In this document: positions 12,018 through 24,559 of the stretch, in pieces
Numbering within the stretch: position 1 is the first letter of the stretch
How the letters are laid out: each line of letters begins with the position of its first letter
NCBI RefSeq assembly: GCF_029784135.1
Contig: NC_073746.1
Location: 62,470,097 to 62,534,096, forward strand
Direction of reading: 5' to 3'
Source of the DNA: Toxorhynchites rutilus septentrionalis
Lineage: Eukaryota > Arthropoda > Insecta > Diptera > Culicidae
Length of the DNA stretch: 64,000 nucleotides
Program-made: the position numbers and the translations under genes
The notes under the pieces: model-generated
The model's database searches: none
What the model was told of the DNA's origin: nothing
What the model saw: the letters and a program-made list of their open reading frames with translations, nothing else

Positions 12018-12455
12018 TATTTTGCATAGGGTATATTATCGTGCAAATCAACATTTCGCAGCAAGATCCGAAGGGAAAATCGAGATAACAATTTTTATTG
12101 GCCTCAAAAACCATGTTTCGTCTCGTAGTCCGAAAAAATACTAAGTACCAGAGAGTCGATTTTTGACAAAAAAATTTTTTTCGGGATGACACTAGATCTC
12201 GACGTTTCATGCAATTTTAAGACATTTGACATCAAATTTTTGTTTTCAAAACCCCGATTTCTTTTACTCCCCCCTCGGGTGATTTTCCGATTTTCAAAAA
12301 ACTCAAACTGTGACCGCTTTGCGCCACTCTCCCCTAAGTCCGATTGAGCTGATATTTGGCATAGGGTGTTTTTCCGAGGTGGTAAACATTTTGTATAGGG
12401 TAACTTTTTGAAAATTTAAGGTCGATTTTTCCCCATACATTCATTTACACCCTAC

Positions 12456-14412
12456 TGTATATCCTTGCTAGTGCTGATGCACCGTGATGAATGAAAAAGA
12501 AGACGGAGCTTATGATATAATTATTTTCTCATTCAGTGCGTTGTGCGGACTGAACAACATTTTTGTTCTATCAATGCTATTCCAAGGTTTCTTGGATTCA
12601 AGAAATCAAATTCAGTTTCAAATTCTAACTGATGCAAGCTTTATAACCTCATTTGTTTCCCACGTCATTATCGTATGTCACACGTAACAAATATACAGCT
12701 GAATGGAATTGATATCAATTCAGCAGAAAACGACTGGTTCAATAAATCATATGCAGCGTTCAATTAAAAGGTATGGTATCTACAACAGAAACATGTCGAT
12801 TACTTAAGATTCTTCGAATTGAGAGCTCTGTTCATTTATGCATTTAATCGCTACAATGTCCATTCACTGCGTCAATGTCACTGCTACCAGTTGAATCTAA
12901 TGACGTCAATTGATGCATGGTGTAAGTTGTATATGTGCTCTAGGAACTGAAGTGCGATGTCACCGTCCAACAACATCCCGGAATGACCTTCAGCTGTTTG
13001 GAAGCACACGAGGTGGTGATCAATACTGTCTAACATTCTGGTAAAGTCACAACAACGAGTACAAAGTTCAAAATCGAAAGGAGGGTTCAACGATCTCAGT
13101 ACCCTTAAAAACAATTCTTCTAAGATGAACACATCATCAAAAACCATTATTCGGCACACGCTGCAGATTCGCTGGCATATTGTTCTTCTATGCCGACCTA
13201 AAGAGTCAATTCATTCTTGCAACGTTTCTAGCATCATACATCGCGCAATGAAGTTAAAATTGCGAACTTTTTCGCTAATAAAACACTCGCACTCAAAGCT
13301 GCTCGCTGCGTCAAATATCCGTAGAACAAAACGAGCCGGGCTTCCCCTGCGGCCGAAGGATAATTACTCTATTTTCGCTGGAAATTCCCGCTCGCTCTCT
13401 AAATCGCGTAGACCAGACCGCGTGCGCGGACTGCGTTGAATTTTTCATTACCACCAACTTTCGTGTTAATTGAAGCGTATCTCACCGGCGTCAGCACCGC
13501 AGTAAACAAAAGGAAAACAGAAAAGTTTATTTCGCCACTGAATCGTTTTATTGACATCGCGATTGAGCGAACTGATTGAGATTTTCTGAGTTGTTTTCAA
13601 CAGTAGAACACTAGCCATTATAACTAGAGTAATTTGGTAATTACAACGTAATTACAAAATGTAACCAAACAGACAGATTACTTATTAATCACATTATAAT
13701 ACTATTCCAATGTTGACAGCATGCTATTCAACGTGTGGGAACCACCGCTTACAGGTGTTGACACGAGCTTCCAATTACTGTTATTCTACCAACAGATGAT
13801 ATGTTTACGAATCCTGGCAAAGAGCACTTCACGTAAACTTGAACTTGATTTATCGTGTGAACTGCTTCACCGCACCTATTCCAAGGAAATTACCTGTGAT
13901 AGTTGAGTTGTTTATCAGTGTGTGTTGCTTGTGATTTAAATAATCATTTGTTGTCGATTGTTCTACTCGTCATTCGACTTACAAGAAGGGAAAACTATCT
14001 CGCATCAAGAGCAAACAATTCCTCACTCTCCATCAAATCGGAATTATTCCATTGACAGTTTCTAAGTACATTTGAAATGCAATGTGGAATGATTTCTTAA
14101 ATTTTCCAACAGTGTTTGTCACTTGTAAACTCGGAATCATAGAGACGAATATGGACATGGACACGCAAATAACAACTAGTGTGAACTTTGTTCTTGTAGA
14201 CTAAAACCATGGTGGCTCTTACTGTATCTAGAAATGTCTACATTCCATCCGGTTTTGCCCTAAGACGACTCGTAACTTCGCAGTCTACTGACTTTCGCCA
14301 GATTTGCAATGGAGTTTTCTTCTCGTCCAGTTCATGGATCTTCATGAGTAGAGGAATACTGGTCTAATCAGTGAGCGTCAACTTCGCGCGGCTTTGCACT
14401 CAATTCGATATA
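12456..14412. other. No convincing gene; one unrecognised 98-codon frame
   Basis: A minus-strand frame from 12884 to about 13177 begins MPANLQRVCRIMVFDD and runs 98 codons; it has a few cysteines (ELCTRCCDF) but no known motif and no clear context. The stretch 13330-13440 is unusually GC-rich for this window, without a recognisable product. The rest is AT-rich and featureless. Confidence 0.25.
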
Positions 14413-16985
14413 AGAGTAATTCCAAATGAAATCGACAAATGGCAAAACATGAGTATTTTTGATTCGAATGAAAGTCTGTATTCCGTTTGGGTTAAAAAGG
14501 GCGTATCGATTTTAGTAAGAGAAATCTTTGATAATTTATATCTCAAAAACTATGAGTCGTACCGAAATAGTGCCTTAGAAAGAGTTATGGAGTATTGATG
14601 GTTCAATATAAAAAAAATGTAAACTTTTTTATTTACAAAATAAAAATTCAATTTGTAATATCCGAAATACATATTTTTTTATTTTTTTTTATATTTTTCA
14701 TTTTTTTCATGCATGACTTCTATACGCAGAAAATTTAAAAAATGGGCCCAAGATGGTAAAACTATTTTTGACGAACTTTGTGGAACATCGAATTTTTAAG
14801 GAATTTTCGAAACTTCGAATTTTTGTATGTTAACAATCATTTTTAGCCACAAATTATGAATCCTGATGTGATTTAAAACAAAAAAGGTTATTATCAATCT
14901 CCTTCTAAATGTAGCCATTCTTGAAATATTTTAAAAAATATTTCTAATTTATTGTCTTTTTTATAGTAAATAATCCCTTTTCATATGTTTGTCGTGTTAT
15001 ACCGTCATGTTCATGAAATTTTATGAATTTGCTTATAATTTCCAACAGCTTTTCCAAATACATCATCATGGTTCATTTTTTGACTCAAGCGTAACTTTTG
15101 AAAAGGGCGTATCGATTTGAGTAAGAGAAATCTTTGATAATTTATATCTCAAAAAATATGAGTCGTACAGAAATAGTGTGTTAGAAAGAGTTATAGAGCA
15201 TTGTTGGCTGATTTGGAAAAAATATACACTGAGAAGAAAAATTAGTACTCTTTTTTTATCTACAAAATAAAATTTTAATTTGCGATATCAAAAAATATGT
15301 ATTTTTTAATTTTTTTTTCAATTTTTTCATATAAAATAAAAGTCATGTAGAAAATTTAATAAATGGGCCCAAGATGGTAAAACTGTTTTTGACGAAATTT
15401 GTGGAACATCGAATTTTTAAGAATTATCGAAACTTCGAATTTTTGTATGTTAGCAATCATTCTTAGCCACATTCTTAGCAATTATGAATCCAGATGTGAT
15501 TTAAAACAAAAAAGGTTATTATCAATCTCCTTCTAAATGTAGCCATTCTCGAAATGTTTAAAAAAATATTTCTAATTTATTGTCTTTTTTATAGTAAATA
15601 ATCTCTTTTGATATGTTTGTCGTGTTATACCGTTATGTTCATGAAATTTTATGAATTTGCTTGTAATTTTCAAACAACTTTTCCAAATACATCATCATGG
15701 TTCATTTTTTGACTCAAGCGTAACTTTTGAACAGGGCGTATCGATTTGAGTAAGAGAAATCTTTGATAATTTATATCTCAAAAAATATGAGTCGTACCGA
15801 AATAGTGTGTTAGAAAGAGTTATAGAGTATTGTTGGCTTAATTTGAAAAAAATATACACTGAGAAGAAAAATTAGTACTCTTTTTTTATCTACAAAATAA
15901 AATTTTAATTTGCGATATCTATTTTTATATGTGTTATTTTTGGGCTCATTTTTCAAATTTTCTACATGGCTTCTATTTCATATGCAAAAATTGAAAAAAA
16001 TATTGAAAAATACATATTTTTTGATATCGCAAATTAATATTTTATTTTGTAGATAAAAAAAGAGTACTTATTTTTCTTCTCAGTGTATATATTTTTTTCA
16101 AATTAAGCCAACAATACTCTATAACTCTTTCTAACACACTATTTGGGTACGACTCATATTTTTTAGATATAAATTATCAAAGATTTCTCTCACTCAAATC
16201 GATACGCCCTTTTCAAATGTTACGTTTGAGTCATAAAATGAACCATGATGATGTATTTGGAAAAGTTGTTGGAAATTATAAGCAAATTCATAAAATTTCA
16301 TGAACATGACGGTATAACACGACAAACATATTAAAAGGGATTATTTACTATAAAAAAGACAATAAATTAGAAATATTTTTTTAAATATTTCGAGAATGGC
16401 TACATTTAGAAGGAGATTGGTAATAACCTTTTTTGTTTTAAATCACATCAGGATTCATAATTTGTGGCTAAAAATGATTGTTAACATACAAAAATTCGAA
16501 GTTTCGAAAATTCCTTAAAAAATCGATGTTCTACAAAGTTCGTCAAAAATAGTTTTACCATCTTGGGCCCACTTTTTAAATTTTCTGCATGACTTCTATT
16601 TTGTATGAAAAATTTTAAAAAACATTAAAAAATATGTATTTTGGATATTGCAAATTGAATTTTTATCTTGTAAATAAAAAAAGAGTACAAATTTTTTTCT
16701 CAGTGTATATTTTTTTCATATTCAACCATCAATACTCTATAACTCTTTCTAAGACACTATTTCGGTACGACTCATAATTTTTGAGATATAAATTATCAAA
16801 GATTTCTCTTACTAAAATCGATACGCCCTTTTCAAAAGTTACGCTTGAGTCAAAAAATTCCCAATTGCTGTGAAAAACTCATATTTCCTCCAACCCAAAC
16901 GGAATACACATTTTCATTGGAATTAAAAATATATGTCTTTAAAATCTGCATTTTTAGGACGATTTCATTTGGAATTGCTGATAAT
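14413..16985. repeat. 2.6-kb palindromic element built of about 620-bp direct units
   Basis: Outer ends are inverted: AATTCCAAATGAAATCG at about 14419 and CGATTTCATTTGGAATT ending near 16977. Inside, the block GGGCGTATCGATTT..AGTAAGAGAAATC recurs in direct orientation at about 14502, 15107 and 15735 (spacing about 605 and 628 bp) and then in inverted orientation at about 16210 and 16828, with the turning point near 15950. The sequence is 75-80% A+T and has no coding frame. It could form a very long hairpin. Likely a non-autonomous foldback transposon that grew by internal duplication; family not recognised. Confidence 0.8.
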
Positions 16986-17108
16986 TATCTTTTGATGTTA
17001 AAAGAAGGCATGATTGAATGTGTCTCAGGATACAGATTGGATGTATCATTTTCTTCTTCGGAAAAATAATTAGAATAAAATTTACACTCTGTCCATCTTC
17101 CATAAGGA

Positions 17109-18230
17109 GTGTATCGAAAAGTAGTCTTAAACATTTAACACGTTATTACACACAAACGGGCGAACTTTGTTTTGTCGTGTATCAGAGCACGCTTTGTTTA
17201 CATGTCAAAAATCGAAATACAAGTCAGTTAGTCGTGGTCATAATGTTGTTTTCGAAATGTCGCGGATTGATTTGGAAACTAAAAAGAAAATTTTGCACAA
17301 TTGATGCATCGAAGAGTGTGTTACATACCACAAATTAACAAAAAAAAAATCAAAGCTTGTCCAGAAAGTGTAAAACGAATCGTCGCAAAGATCGGTAAGG
17401 AGTGTTCTTTCGAAAAGTGGACGAAAACCCGGACCAAGTAGTCCCGAATTGGACCGAAAAGTTGTAAATTATATTCAGAGGAACAGGTTTGCATATATTC
17501 GTGATTTGGCCAAGAGGTTCAAAACCAGTGTTGAAATGATTCAAGGGATTAAACAGAGACATGGTCTAAATACCTATAAAAAGCAAAAAGTGGCCAAACA
17601 AACACCGGAGCAGCAAGATCACGCTAAAACACGAACTCGAAAGTTTTATGAGCGTAACAATCCCAACCAGTGCATTCTCATGGATGACAAAACATACGTC
17701 AAAGAAGACTCCAAAACGCTGCCGGAACTTCAATTTCGATTGGAGAGAGTGTACCATTTGCGGATACGACTGTTGCGATGGAAAAACTCGACCAAAAAAT
17801 GTTCGTTTGGCAAGTTATTTGCACGTGTGGGATGCGATCGACAGCTTTTTATCGCTCGAAGAAGAGAGTGCTTCCACTTAATAGGAACCACGAGGTTCCT
17901 CCTATATTCTGGTCGGACATGGCATCGGCACGTTATGCCAAATCCACTCTACAATGGTTTTTGGAAAACAACATCATGTTCGTCGAAAAAGACCTCAACC
18001 CACCACCTATTAGACATCAATTGAATATAGGCTACCCAAAATGAAAATCAATATAGCGTCATTTGTTTACCAACATATCATTTGCGAGGATTGAAATCGT
18101 TGAAATCACGGAGATAGTAAAAATAAAGAAAAATGCGCTGTTTTATTTCTAACTGCATGAGCGATTTTCATATTTCGGTTTCACATGGAGGTGTTCACAT
18201 TTAACATGGAGTTTGAAGTTAGCCACTTTT
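17109..18230 (+). mobile_element. ITmD37E-like Tc1/mariner element, decayed
   Basis: The limits are approximate. The left end (GTGTATCGAAAAGTAGTC) and the complement of the right end (TAGTCGAAAAGTGGCTAA) look like diverged inverted repeats sharing CGAAAAGT. Between them is a broken transposase related to the mosquito ITmD37E family. About 1.1 kb, slightly shorter than the usual 1.3 kb for the family. Confidence 0.5.
17449..18044 (+). pseudogene. ITmD37E-like transposase, frameshifted and truncated
   Basis: Starts within a helix-turn-helix region (RFAYIRDLAKRFKTSVEMIQ) and continues YKKQKVAKQT. The first catalytic Asp is in CILMDDKTYVKEDSKTLPEL. A frameshift follows; the second catalytic region, FWSDMASARYAKSTLQWF, is read in another frame around 17905-17965, then MFVEKDLNPP. 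The expected third acidic residue block (PIEKYWA-like) is not found; the frame ends HQLNIGYPK. About 40 upstream codons (ESVKRIVAKIG..., from about 17365) continue the N-terminus in a third frame. The family is known for D..D37E spacing; with the last residue missing the spacing cannot be checked. The copy is inactive. Confidence 0.7.
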
Positions 18231-18689
18231 CGACTATATAACCGGACCGAGTTGTAAACAACAGTAATTCACAGAACCAAAATGTCAGTGAACCGCATCA
18301 ATATTGGGTACACTGGCAATATGAGGGATTTGACGTTTTAGTCATACCCCTGAACGTTACTGGGCAATTGTCAGGGCCAAGTTCAAGAAGGAAGGTACAG
18401 TGTCTAAAAATATAATATTTCACAGTTCAAGAAGAATTGGTCTGCAGCGTCCAGAAAGTACACAAAGACTAATGTGCAGGATTTAATGTGTGGAGTTAAA
18501 TCTAAGGTTCGATCATTTTTTAGAAATCAACAATAAGCTTGATTTTTTCCATTTCATTGCTGTGTAAACTTAATATTCTTTAATAACATTCACTCTTATA
18601 AACACATTCTGAACGTTTTTAGATTTATTCTGATGTCTGTTCTGATGATTATGTATTGGTGACTTCCATACACTGCATGGTTTTCATAC

Positions 18690-19495
18690 GTGTGTGTGCA
18701 AGCGCTGAGCGTAAACAAATGTTTTGGTATTTTTCAAGTGTCAAGTTTGTATAAGACCAGTTACATTTTCCGTTGTTTTAGTTGTTCCCATCAAGTAGTA
18801 GTGCTCAAGTATTTGGCGAATTCTCAAGGACACGGTAAGAAGGAGAGAGTCCCACGTAAATTGAAGCTCTCTGATCGGGATAAGCGGGAAACAGTTAGAA
18901 CAGCTTCGAATACTTCAAGATCGCTTAGGCAAATAAAACAATCTTTGAATTCAAATGTTTCCCGGTAGACAATTTGTCAAGTTTTGGTACAGTTTTGGTT
19001 TGGCACAGTCTTTACATAAAGAGGGCCTAAAATGTTAAAGCTCCTAATCTTACACCATCTCACATCGGAAGACGTCTGTGTTTTGCCAAAGCTCACATGA
19101 ACCGACCGTGGGGCATTGTATGTTATGACAAAGAATGTTTACAAAATAATTCATTTTGCCATATACCGTAAAGAAAAGTTCTACAATGTATAAGTTATCT
19201 TCAGTGACGAAAAAACGTTCAATTTAGACGGTCCTGATGGTTTCAACGGGTACTGGTGTGATTTAAGGAAGGAGGAACAATATTTTTCAACCAGGAATTT
19301 CAGTGGAGGCTCGTGCATGATTTGGGCTGGATTCTGTGCAACCGGAAAGCTCAATATAGCTTTTACATCATTCAAAATGAATAGCAAGGATTACATACAT
19401 GTTATGGAGTCCTCTCTCCTACCGTTTTTGTGTAGACGGTCACTGGACGGACAGAGTGTATTTATGAAAACCAGTGGAATATAATATACAGCAAG
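18690..19495 (+). pseudogene. Tc1-like transposase remnant
   Basis: Two surviving parts of a Tc1-family transposase. The N-terminal DNA-binding part is at 18838-18968: RKLKLSDRDKRETVRTASN and SRSLRQIKQSLNSNVSR, the typical second helix-turn-helix. The catalytic part at 19192-19484 is an unbroken frame with VIFSDEKTFNLDGPDG (first catalytic Asp), GYWCDLRKE, GGSCMIWAGF and MNSKDYIHVMESSLLPFL. The second Asp appears frameshifted as QQDC at about 19491; the glutamate region is gone. A linking fragment at 19040-19085 reads LTPSHIGRRLCFAKAHM. Terminal repeats were not found. The element abuts the ITmD37E-like one. Confidence 0.75.
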
Positions 19496-19499
19496 ACTG

Positions 19500-20318
19500 T
19501 TGCTGAAATTGCGAATAAATATCTAAAAAAAACACACATTTTCAATTGCTGTTGCTAAAATGAGTGTATAAGAAACGTCCTGCTTACTTTGGAATGAAAA
19601 AAAATTGTGACAAGAATGAATTCGCAGATAAAGTATTGATGGAAAAAACCTTGTTGTAAACATGCAATTAGTAGCAGCTGTACAGTCAGTCAGACAGCCA
19701 GGAAATACTCTTCTCCAATACATTTGCAACAGCAACAGTAATAGAGAGCAGCGAGGTTCAATGATTTTCCCAGTCAAACCCATCATCATCTATGCTGTGG
19801 TTTTCCATCAGATCCAACGTGTAGCAGATTTAGAACATCGTTCATTAGTCACAACAGAGGGCGACGGATCAGACAATAGACCGCTAATTGCGACCGCTCG
19901 ATTAACAATTTTGATTACCGACTTAAAATGGTTGGCAATCGCTTCAAACTCCCTGCCAATTCCCGCGAAAGGTACTTTCCGATGGTGCATACGACGATGG
20001 AAGTTGGGTTTATTCCGAGCCAATAAACATCAGCAATCAGGAACTAAGCATATGTTGAATATGTGCATCGAATTAGATTATTTACATAAATTAAATAACG
20101 ATGGGGCGTGCTAATGATATCGTGTTCCTGTGTAAGCAAAGCACATTTGACAGTTTTACATTATAATTACCCCTGTTTTAGTGTTTCTCATTTACAGAAA
20201 ATAAGTCGACACTGATTTGATTTGTATAATTGTGTTAATGATGCTGTTTCTGGTATTTTTTAAAGTAGGATCTAAGAATCATTCAATCAGCAATCATTTG
20301 TGCCTATCCCAGACATCC
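19500..20318. other. No convincing gene
   Basis: An open frame of 150 codons on the plus strand (19662-20114, starting MQLVAAVQSVRQPGN) overlaps open frames on the other strand, has no recognisable motif and no splice or promoter context. I would not call it a gene. Confidence 0.25.
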
Positions 20319-21897
20319 CAGGTAACCACTAAGCACTAAGAAATTATCTTAAATCAGCACTGTATCCACATATAGAATACTGAATAAATGCTTATTACGC
20401 ACTATAAACCAATATAGGGTGGATATAATGCTAAAAAGGCGAAATATAGGGCTCTTTAAAAGCTTCAGTTACAGCTTTAAATAAGCATTACTAATGCTTA
20501 CTAAGCGCTCATTGAAAACGTCACTTGTGATGCCAGCCTGTCATAAGCATCCTTAAGGCACAGCAGTGGAACTCCATACAATTCACTGACTAAAAAGTGT
20601 CCACATTTTCATCGCTTGTTTACGTGAAGAATATAATTCTTTCAGGCATACTTGGTTTGAGAGTGTATGGATTTCTAGCTGTCTTGACGCAAGGTCTTTA
20701 ATGAAAAATGAGAAGATGGGAAGGTTTATATAAACATGTTTATAATTACATAAGTTTATTCAAATATTAATATTGCCCTTATTTAACTATTCAGTGCAAT
20801 TTTATCAAAATTTGAAAGAGAAATTAAAAAAGGAATGATTTTTTCAATATTTTTATGAGATTAATCTATTAAAAATCCATGATTACCTTTGCTTTATTAT
20901 TTACCCCCCCTTATTTGTTAATTTTTCCTGCTTTTCGTTCTTTGACCTATCATTTTGAGAGGTTTGAAATTGCGACAAGATAGAAATTTGGTGTGAAAGA
21001 GCGAATTGTAGAAAATTAAGTCGCAAATTCTCTAAACTTTATAATTAAAGTTTTTATGTAGTATTTAATTTTTGAGTTTGTTTGAATGACAGATTGAAGT
21101 TGATTCATAGAAGAATAAGATTTCATTTGATATTACGATTTTTGAAATCGACTCAATGGTTGTAAAATTATGACGTTTTGGAAGAAATCTTACTTATTTA
21201 ATCAGCAAAAGGCCCACGTGGCATGTGCTGTACACAAAAATCGTCTCCATTCACATGATTTTTTTTTCCAATTGTTAACTTTCATTCTCATATCAAGGAT
21301 CAACATATCATATCTTTCCATTAATCCGCAAACATGCCTAGTAGTAACTTAAAAAAAACAAACTCATAAACGACAAAAAGAGTCTTCGTATATTTTTCAC
21401 AGTTTTATAGTAGTTTTATAACGCTTTTTTAGTTGGAGTGCCTTTTAATTGGCACTTCGCCAGTTGGAGCACGCGTCAATCAAGAAGCAATCATCCGTCA
21501 TAATTGTATGTCAGTTTTACTCAGTTTTCCAATACCATTTTTATTGAAGAGTCTTTGAACGTTAAAATCAAAAAATTAAGGCATAGTATAAAAGTATTTA
21601 GTTTTGCAGTTTGTTTGACAAATGTATTCGTTTGAAAATATTTATTAATATATATCCATATATAAAGTGGATTATATCACATCCACTATTCAAGGAAGTT
21701 AATGATATTTTCTACCATCAATCCAAATGCAGTAATCTTAATTATTATTATGGCCGTACTAAAAGACATGAAAAACAACAAGAAAAGCGCGAACTTTGAA
21801 ATTTGTGAACTATTGCAGTATTACTGCAGTATTATTGCAGCCATTCCATGCCAAACTGATATAGTGGTTTTCAGATTTTCGTGAAAATTGGTAGCTT

Positions 21898-22497
21898 CCC
21901 AGCAAACATTAAGTCGTATGAATAGCTATAATTGGAGGCGATATACATACAACCAAGACACATTTGTATGATATATGATGCAGATAACTAGCATATACAC
22001 ACAAAAGTGGAGGCGATATACGTATATGCCATATTTTGTACGCATATAAAGCCGTATATAACGATATGCGATGCTTTTTGGACTGATATGCCATTTGATC
22101 CGACAATGTTACCACTCAATCCATCGATGACATGGAAAATCGTGTTTTTGCATTTTATGCGAGTTTAGATATACATGATCGATATTTTGATTGATATTTT
22201 ATGCGATTGTGATTTGATACGAATTTAAAGTGGAGGCGATATACGTATATGCCATATTTTGTACGCATATAAAGCCGTATATAACGATATGCGATGCTTT
22301 TTGGACTGATATGCCATTTGATCCGACAATGTTACCACTCAATCCATCGATGACATGGAAAATCGTGTTTTTGCATTTTATGCGAGTTTAGATATACATG
22401 ATCGATATTTTGATTGATATTTTATGCGATTGTGATTTGATACGAATTTATATGTAACTTATCATATGCAAAGTTATACGATTTAATGTTTGCTGGG
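21898..22497. mobile_element. 600-bp MITE with CCCAGCAAACATTAA termini
   Basis: Left end CCCAGCAAACATTAAGTCGT; right end complemented CCCAGCAAACATTAAATCGT: 19 of 20 identical. The interior is rich in ATATGC/GCATAT words and contains a perfect tandem duplication. No coding and no clear target duplication; it splits the foldback element described at 21840-23320. Confidence 0.8.
22007..22452. repeat. Tandem duplication of 223 bp inside the MITE
   Basis: The unit starting GTGGAGGCGATATACGTATA at 22007 is repeated from 22230, ending GATACGAATTTA. I could see no difference between the two units by eye, so the duplication is recent or has been homogenised. Confidence 0.9.
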
Positions 22498-24559
22498 GTG
22501 ATTCGATTTTTTTCACTTTTTCCCAAAAATGACTTTTATCAAAAACTCATAACTTTTGAACCACTAAGCCGATTCACATTATCGATACATCAAATTGAAG
22601 TTAATGAGCTAGTCTTTTTTGGAAAAAATGTCAAACTTGCAAGAAATTTGAATTTTTTTCTTGTAATTCTTGATTGTATCCGTTTTTATAGTTTACATGG
22701 TTTCGGGACCAACGGCGCTATATTTTTCTATATTTTTTCTTGAAAACTGAGGATTTTTAACTCAAAATTAGATATGTTCTTTTTTTTCTTTTTTGAGTTA
22801 TAATTTTTTAAAGTTAACCGATACTTCGGAATATTAATTTCTTCCCCTTTTTCCTATTCTCAAAAATTCATAACATTTGAACTGCTAGAGCGATTCAGAT
22901 GATAGATATATCAAATTAAAGCCTAGATTTTTTGGAAAAATATTGCACTTGCGAAAAAAATTAATTTTGTTTTCGTGATTAATAATTGTATCTGTTTTTT
23001 TTATAAATAAAAAAAATAATTTTTGCAAGTGTGAAATTATTGACTTGAATGAACTATGTCGATTATCTGAATCGGTTCAGTAGATCAAAAGTAATGAATT
23101 TTTGAAAAACGTAATTTTTGGAAAAAAAGGAGAAACATGATTTTTTGAACCATCGGTAAAATTTGAAAAATCATAACATAAAAACGAAGAAGGACACATT
23201 TTTGGATATGTTGTCTAAAAAATCCTCAGCTTTCGAGAAAGAATATAAAAAATGTAGCGCCCTTGAATGAAAACTATAAAGAACAATTACGAACAATAAT
23301 TGGCATGGAATATATATAGTATATAGTTTGGTGTTAATTTCCCCGGCAGCTAAAAAGCTGTTTACTAAAAACTAATTGACGTTAACGTTTCATTACCTTG
23401 TAAATTCTAGATACAATACCAACAGAGGGTATTTAAAAAAATTACTTTTTACGGGGTGTGTTCGAAACTGAAAAAAAAAGAAATTTATTCAGAAATCATA
23501 TTTTTAAGTTGTTTTTTAAGCGTACATACATTATTTAGTGGTATAATTATTGTATCATTCAATTTATTCCGATGAGAATGCTTTAAAATATATCAACTGA
23601 TGCTCTTACCACATTTTAATTTTTTTTTCAATGTTCAGTTTCTATGGCGAAGCTTCATTCGTAAATTACACATTTGTCATCATTGGTGGAATACGACCAT
23701 AAATGTTGTTATGAATAGAACAGCAAGTTATGATTACAATACATATGGGTTTATTTTGATAATGCATTATACATAAGCCGATAAAAATGCATTATAATAT
23801 TTGTCCACAGCGTTTCAGCGTGTATATGTATATTTTATTCAATTTTCAGTTCATAATTTCTATCCCATTCGCCGTGTTTATCATGATGATGCTAACATTA
23901 TATACGAACCTCCCACCTTATATATGATGTCTCCCACCCTCTTAGAGACATCTTAACAATATGTTCAATTTTTAGAGCGTAAACCATCTGTCAATTTTTT
24001 CACTGTTTACATTTTCTTGCCACAAATCGTTGCCACTTTTTTCTCTCAAGTTCCACTTCTCTTCTCTGCTTAAGGCTTATATAAGGTTGCATAGAAACGT
24101 CAAGTTGTTTTTCTACCGTTTTTTTCTTTTCTAGGAAAACGCCTTCGAATCAATTGGGACCCGACAGAAAAACAAAGAAAAAAAATACCCATATATATAC
24201 ATTACATGGGTCAACACAGATTTATTGCAATTCTTTTTATGGATGTTAATTAGGTTTCTGTTATATTATTTCAGGTTTCTTTGTTATTTAGATTTGCGGC
24301 ATACTGTTGGGAATGAGAAATAATTATATTATATTATGCTATGGCAATTACCTTATGAGATTCGAACCGGGGTACTTCTCCAACATGTGTGTTTATCTGT
24401 TGTGCATTTGCTATCTGGACCACTGTTGAAATATATAAATGAATTGAAAATTGTCCTATTTAAACAACCGCTCAGATATCTGCTCACAAAGATCATATAT
24501 GAGCGGTTCTGGAAATGAACAAGACAAACCTATCGCAATTCAATAATAATTGAAAGGGT

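Larger units (their letters stand above)
10091..12455. repeat. Long-inverted-repeat (foldback) element, copy 1, split by a mariner
   Basis: The two halves are reverse-complement relatives: for example TTAGCTCATTCGAAC near 10335 and GTTCGAATGAGCTAATA ending at 10725; GACTACGAGACGAAACATA near 10220 and its complement near 12115. The centre is close to 10540. Compared with the copy at 59101-60150, the outer left arm is missing and a 1,292-bp mariner interrupts the right arm. Both copies share the same tail after the right arm (TTTTGTATAGGGTA... to ACACCCTA). No coding capacity. Confidence 0.8.
21840..23320. repeat. AT-rich foldback element interrupted by a MITE
   Basis: Inverted arms: CCATTCCATGCCAAAC at about 21841 against TTGGCATGGAATAT at about 23301; CATAACTTTTGAACCACTAAGCCGATTC (22548 region) against GAATCGGTTCAGTAGATCAAAAGTAATG (23070 region). 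The same family, recognisable by ACCGATTCA-ATGATCGACATA, recurs at 28265-29330, 48712-48885 and about 49960-50170. No coding. Confidence 0.6.

Noticed and set aside
19662..20114. 150-codon open frame
   Set aside because: No motif, no splice or promoter context, and overlapping open frames on the other strand.
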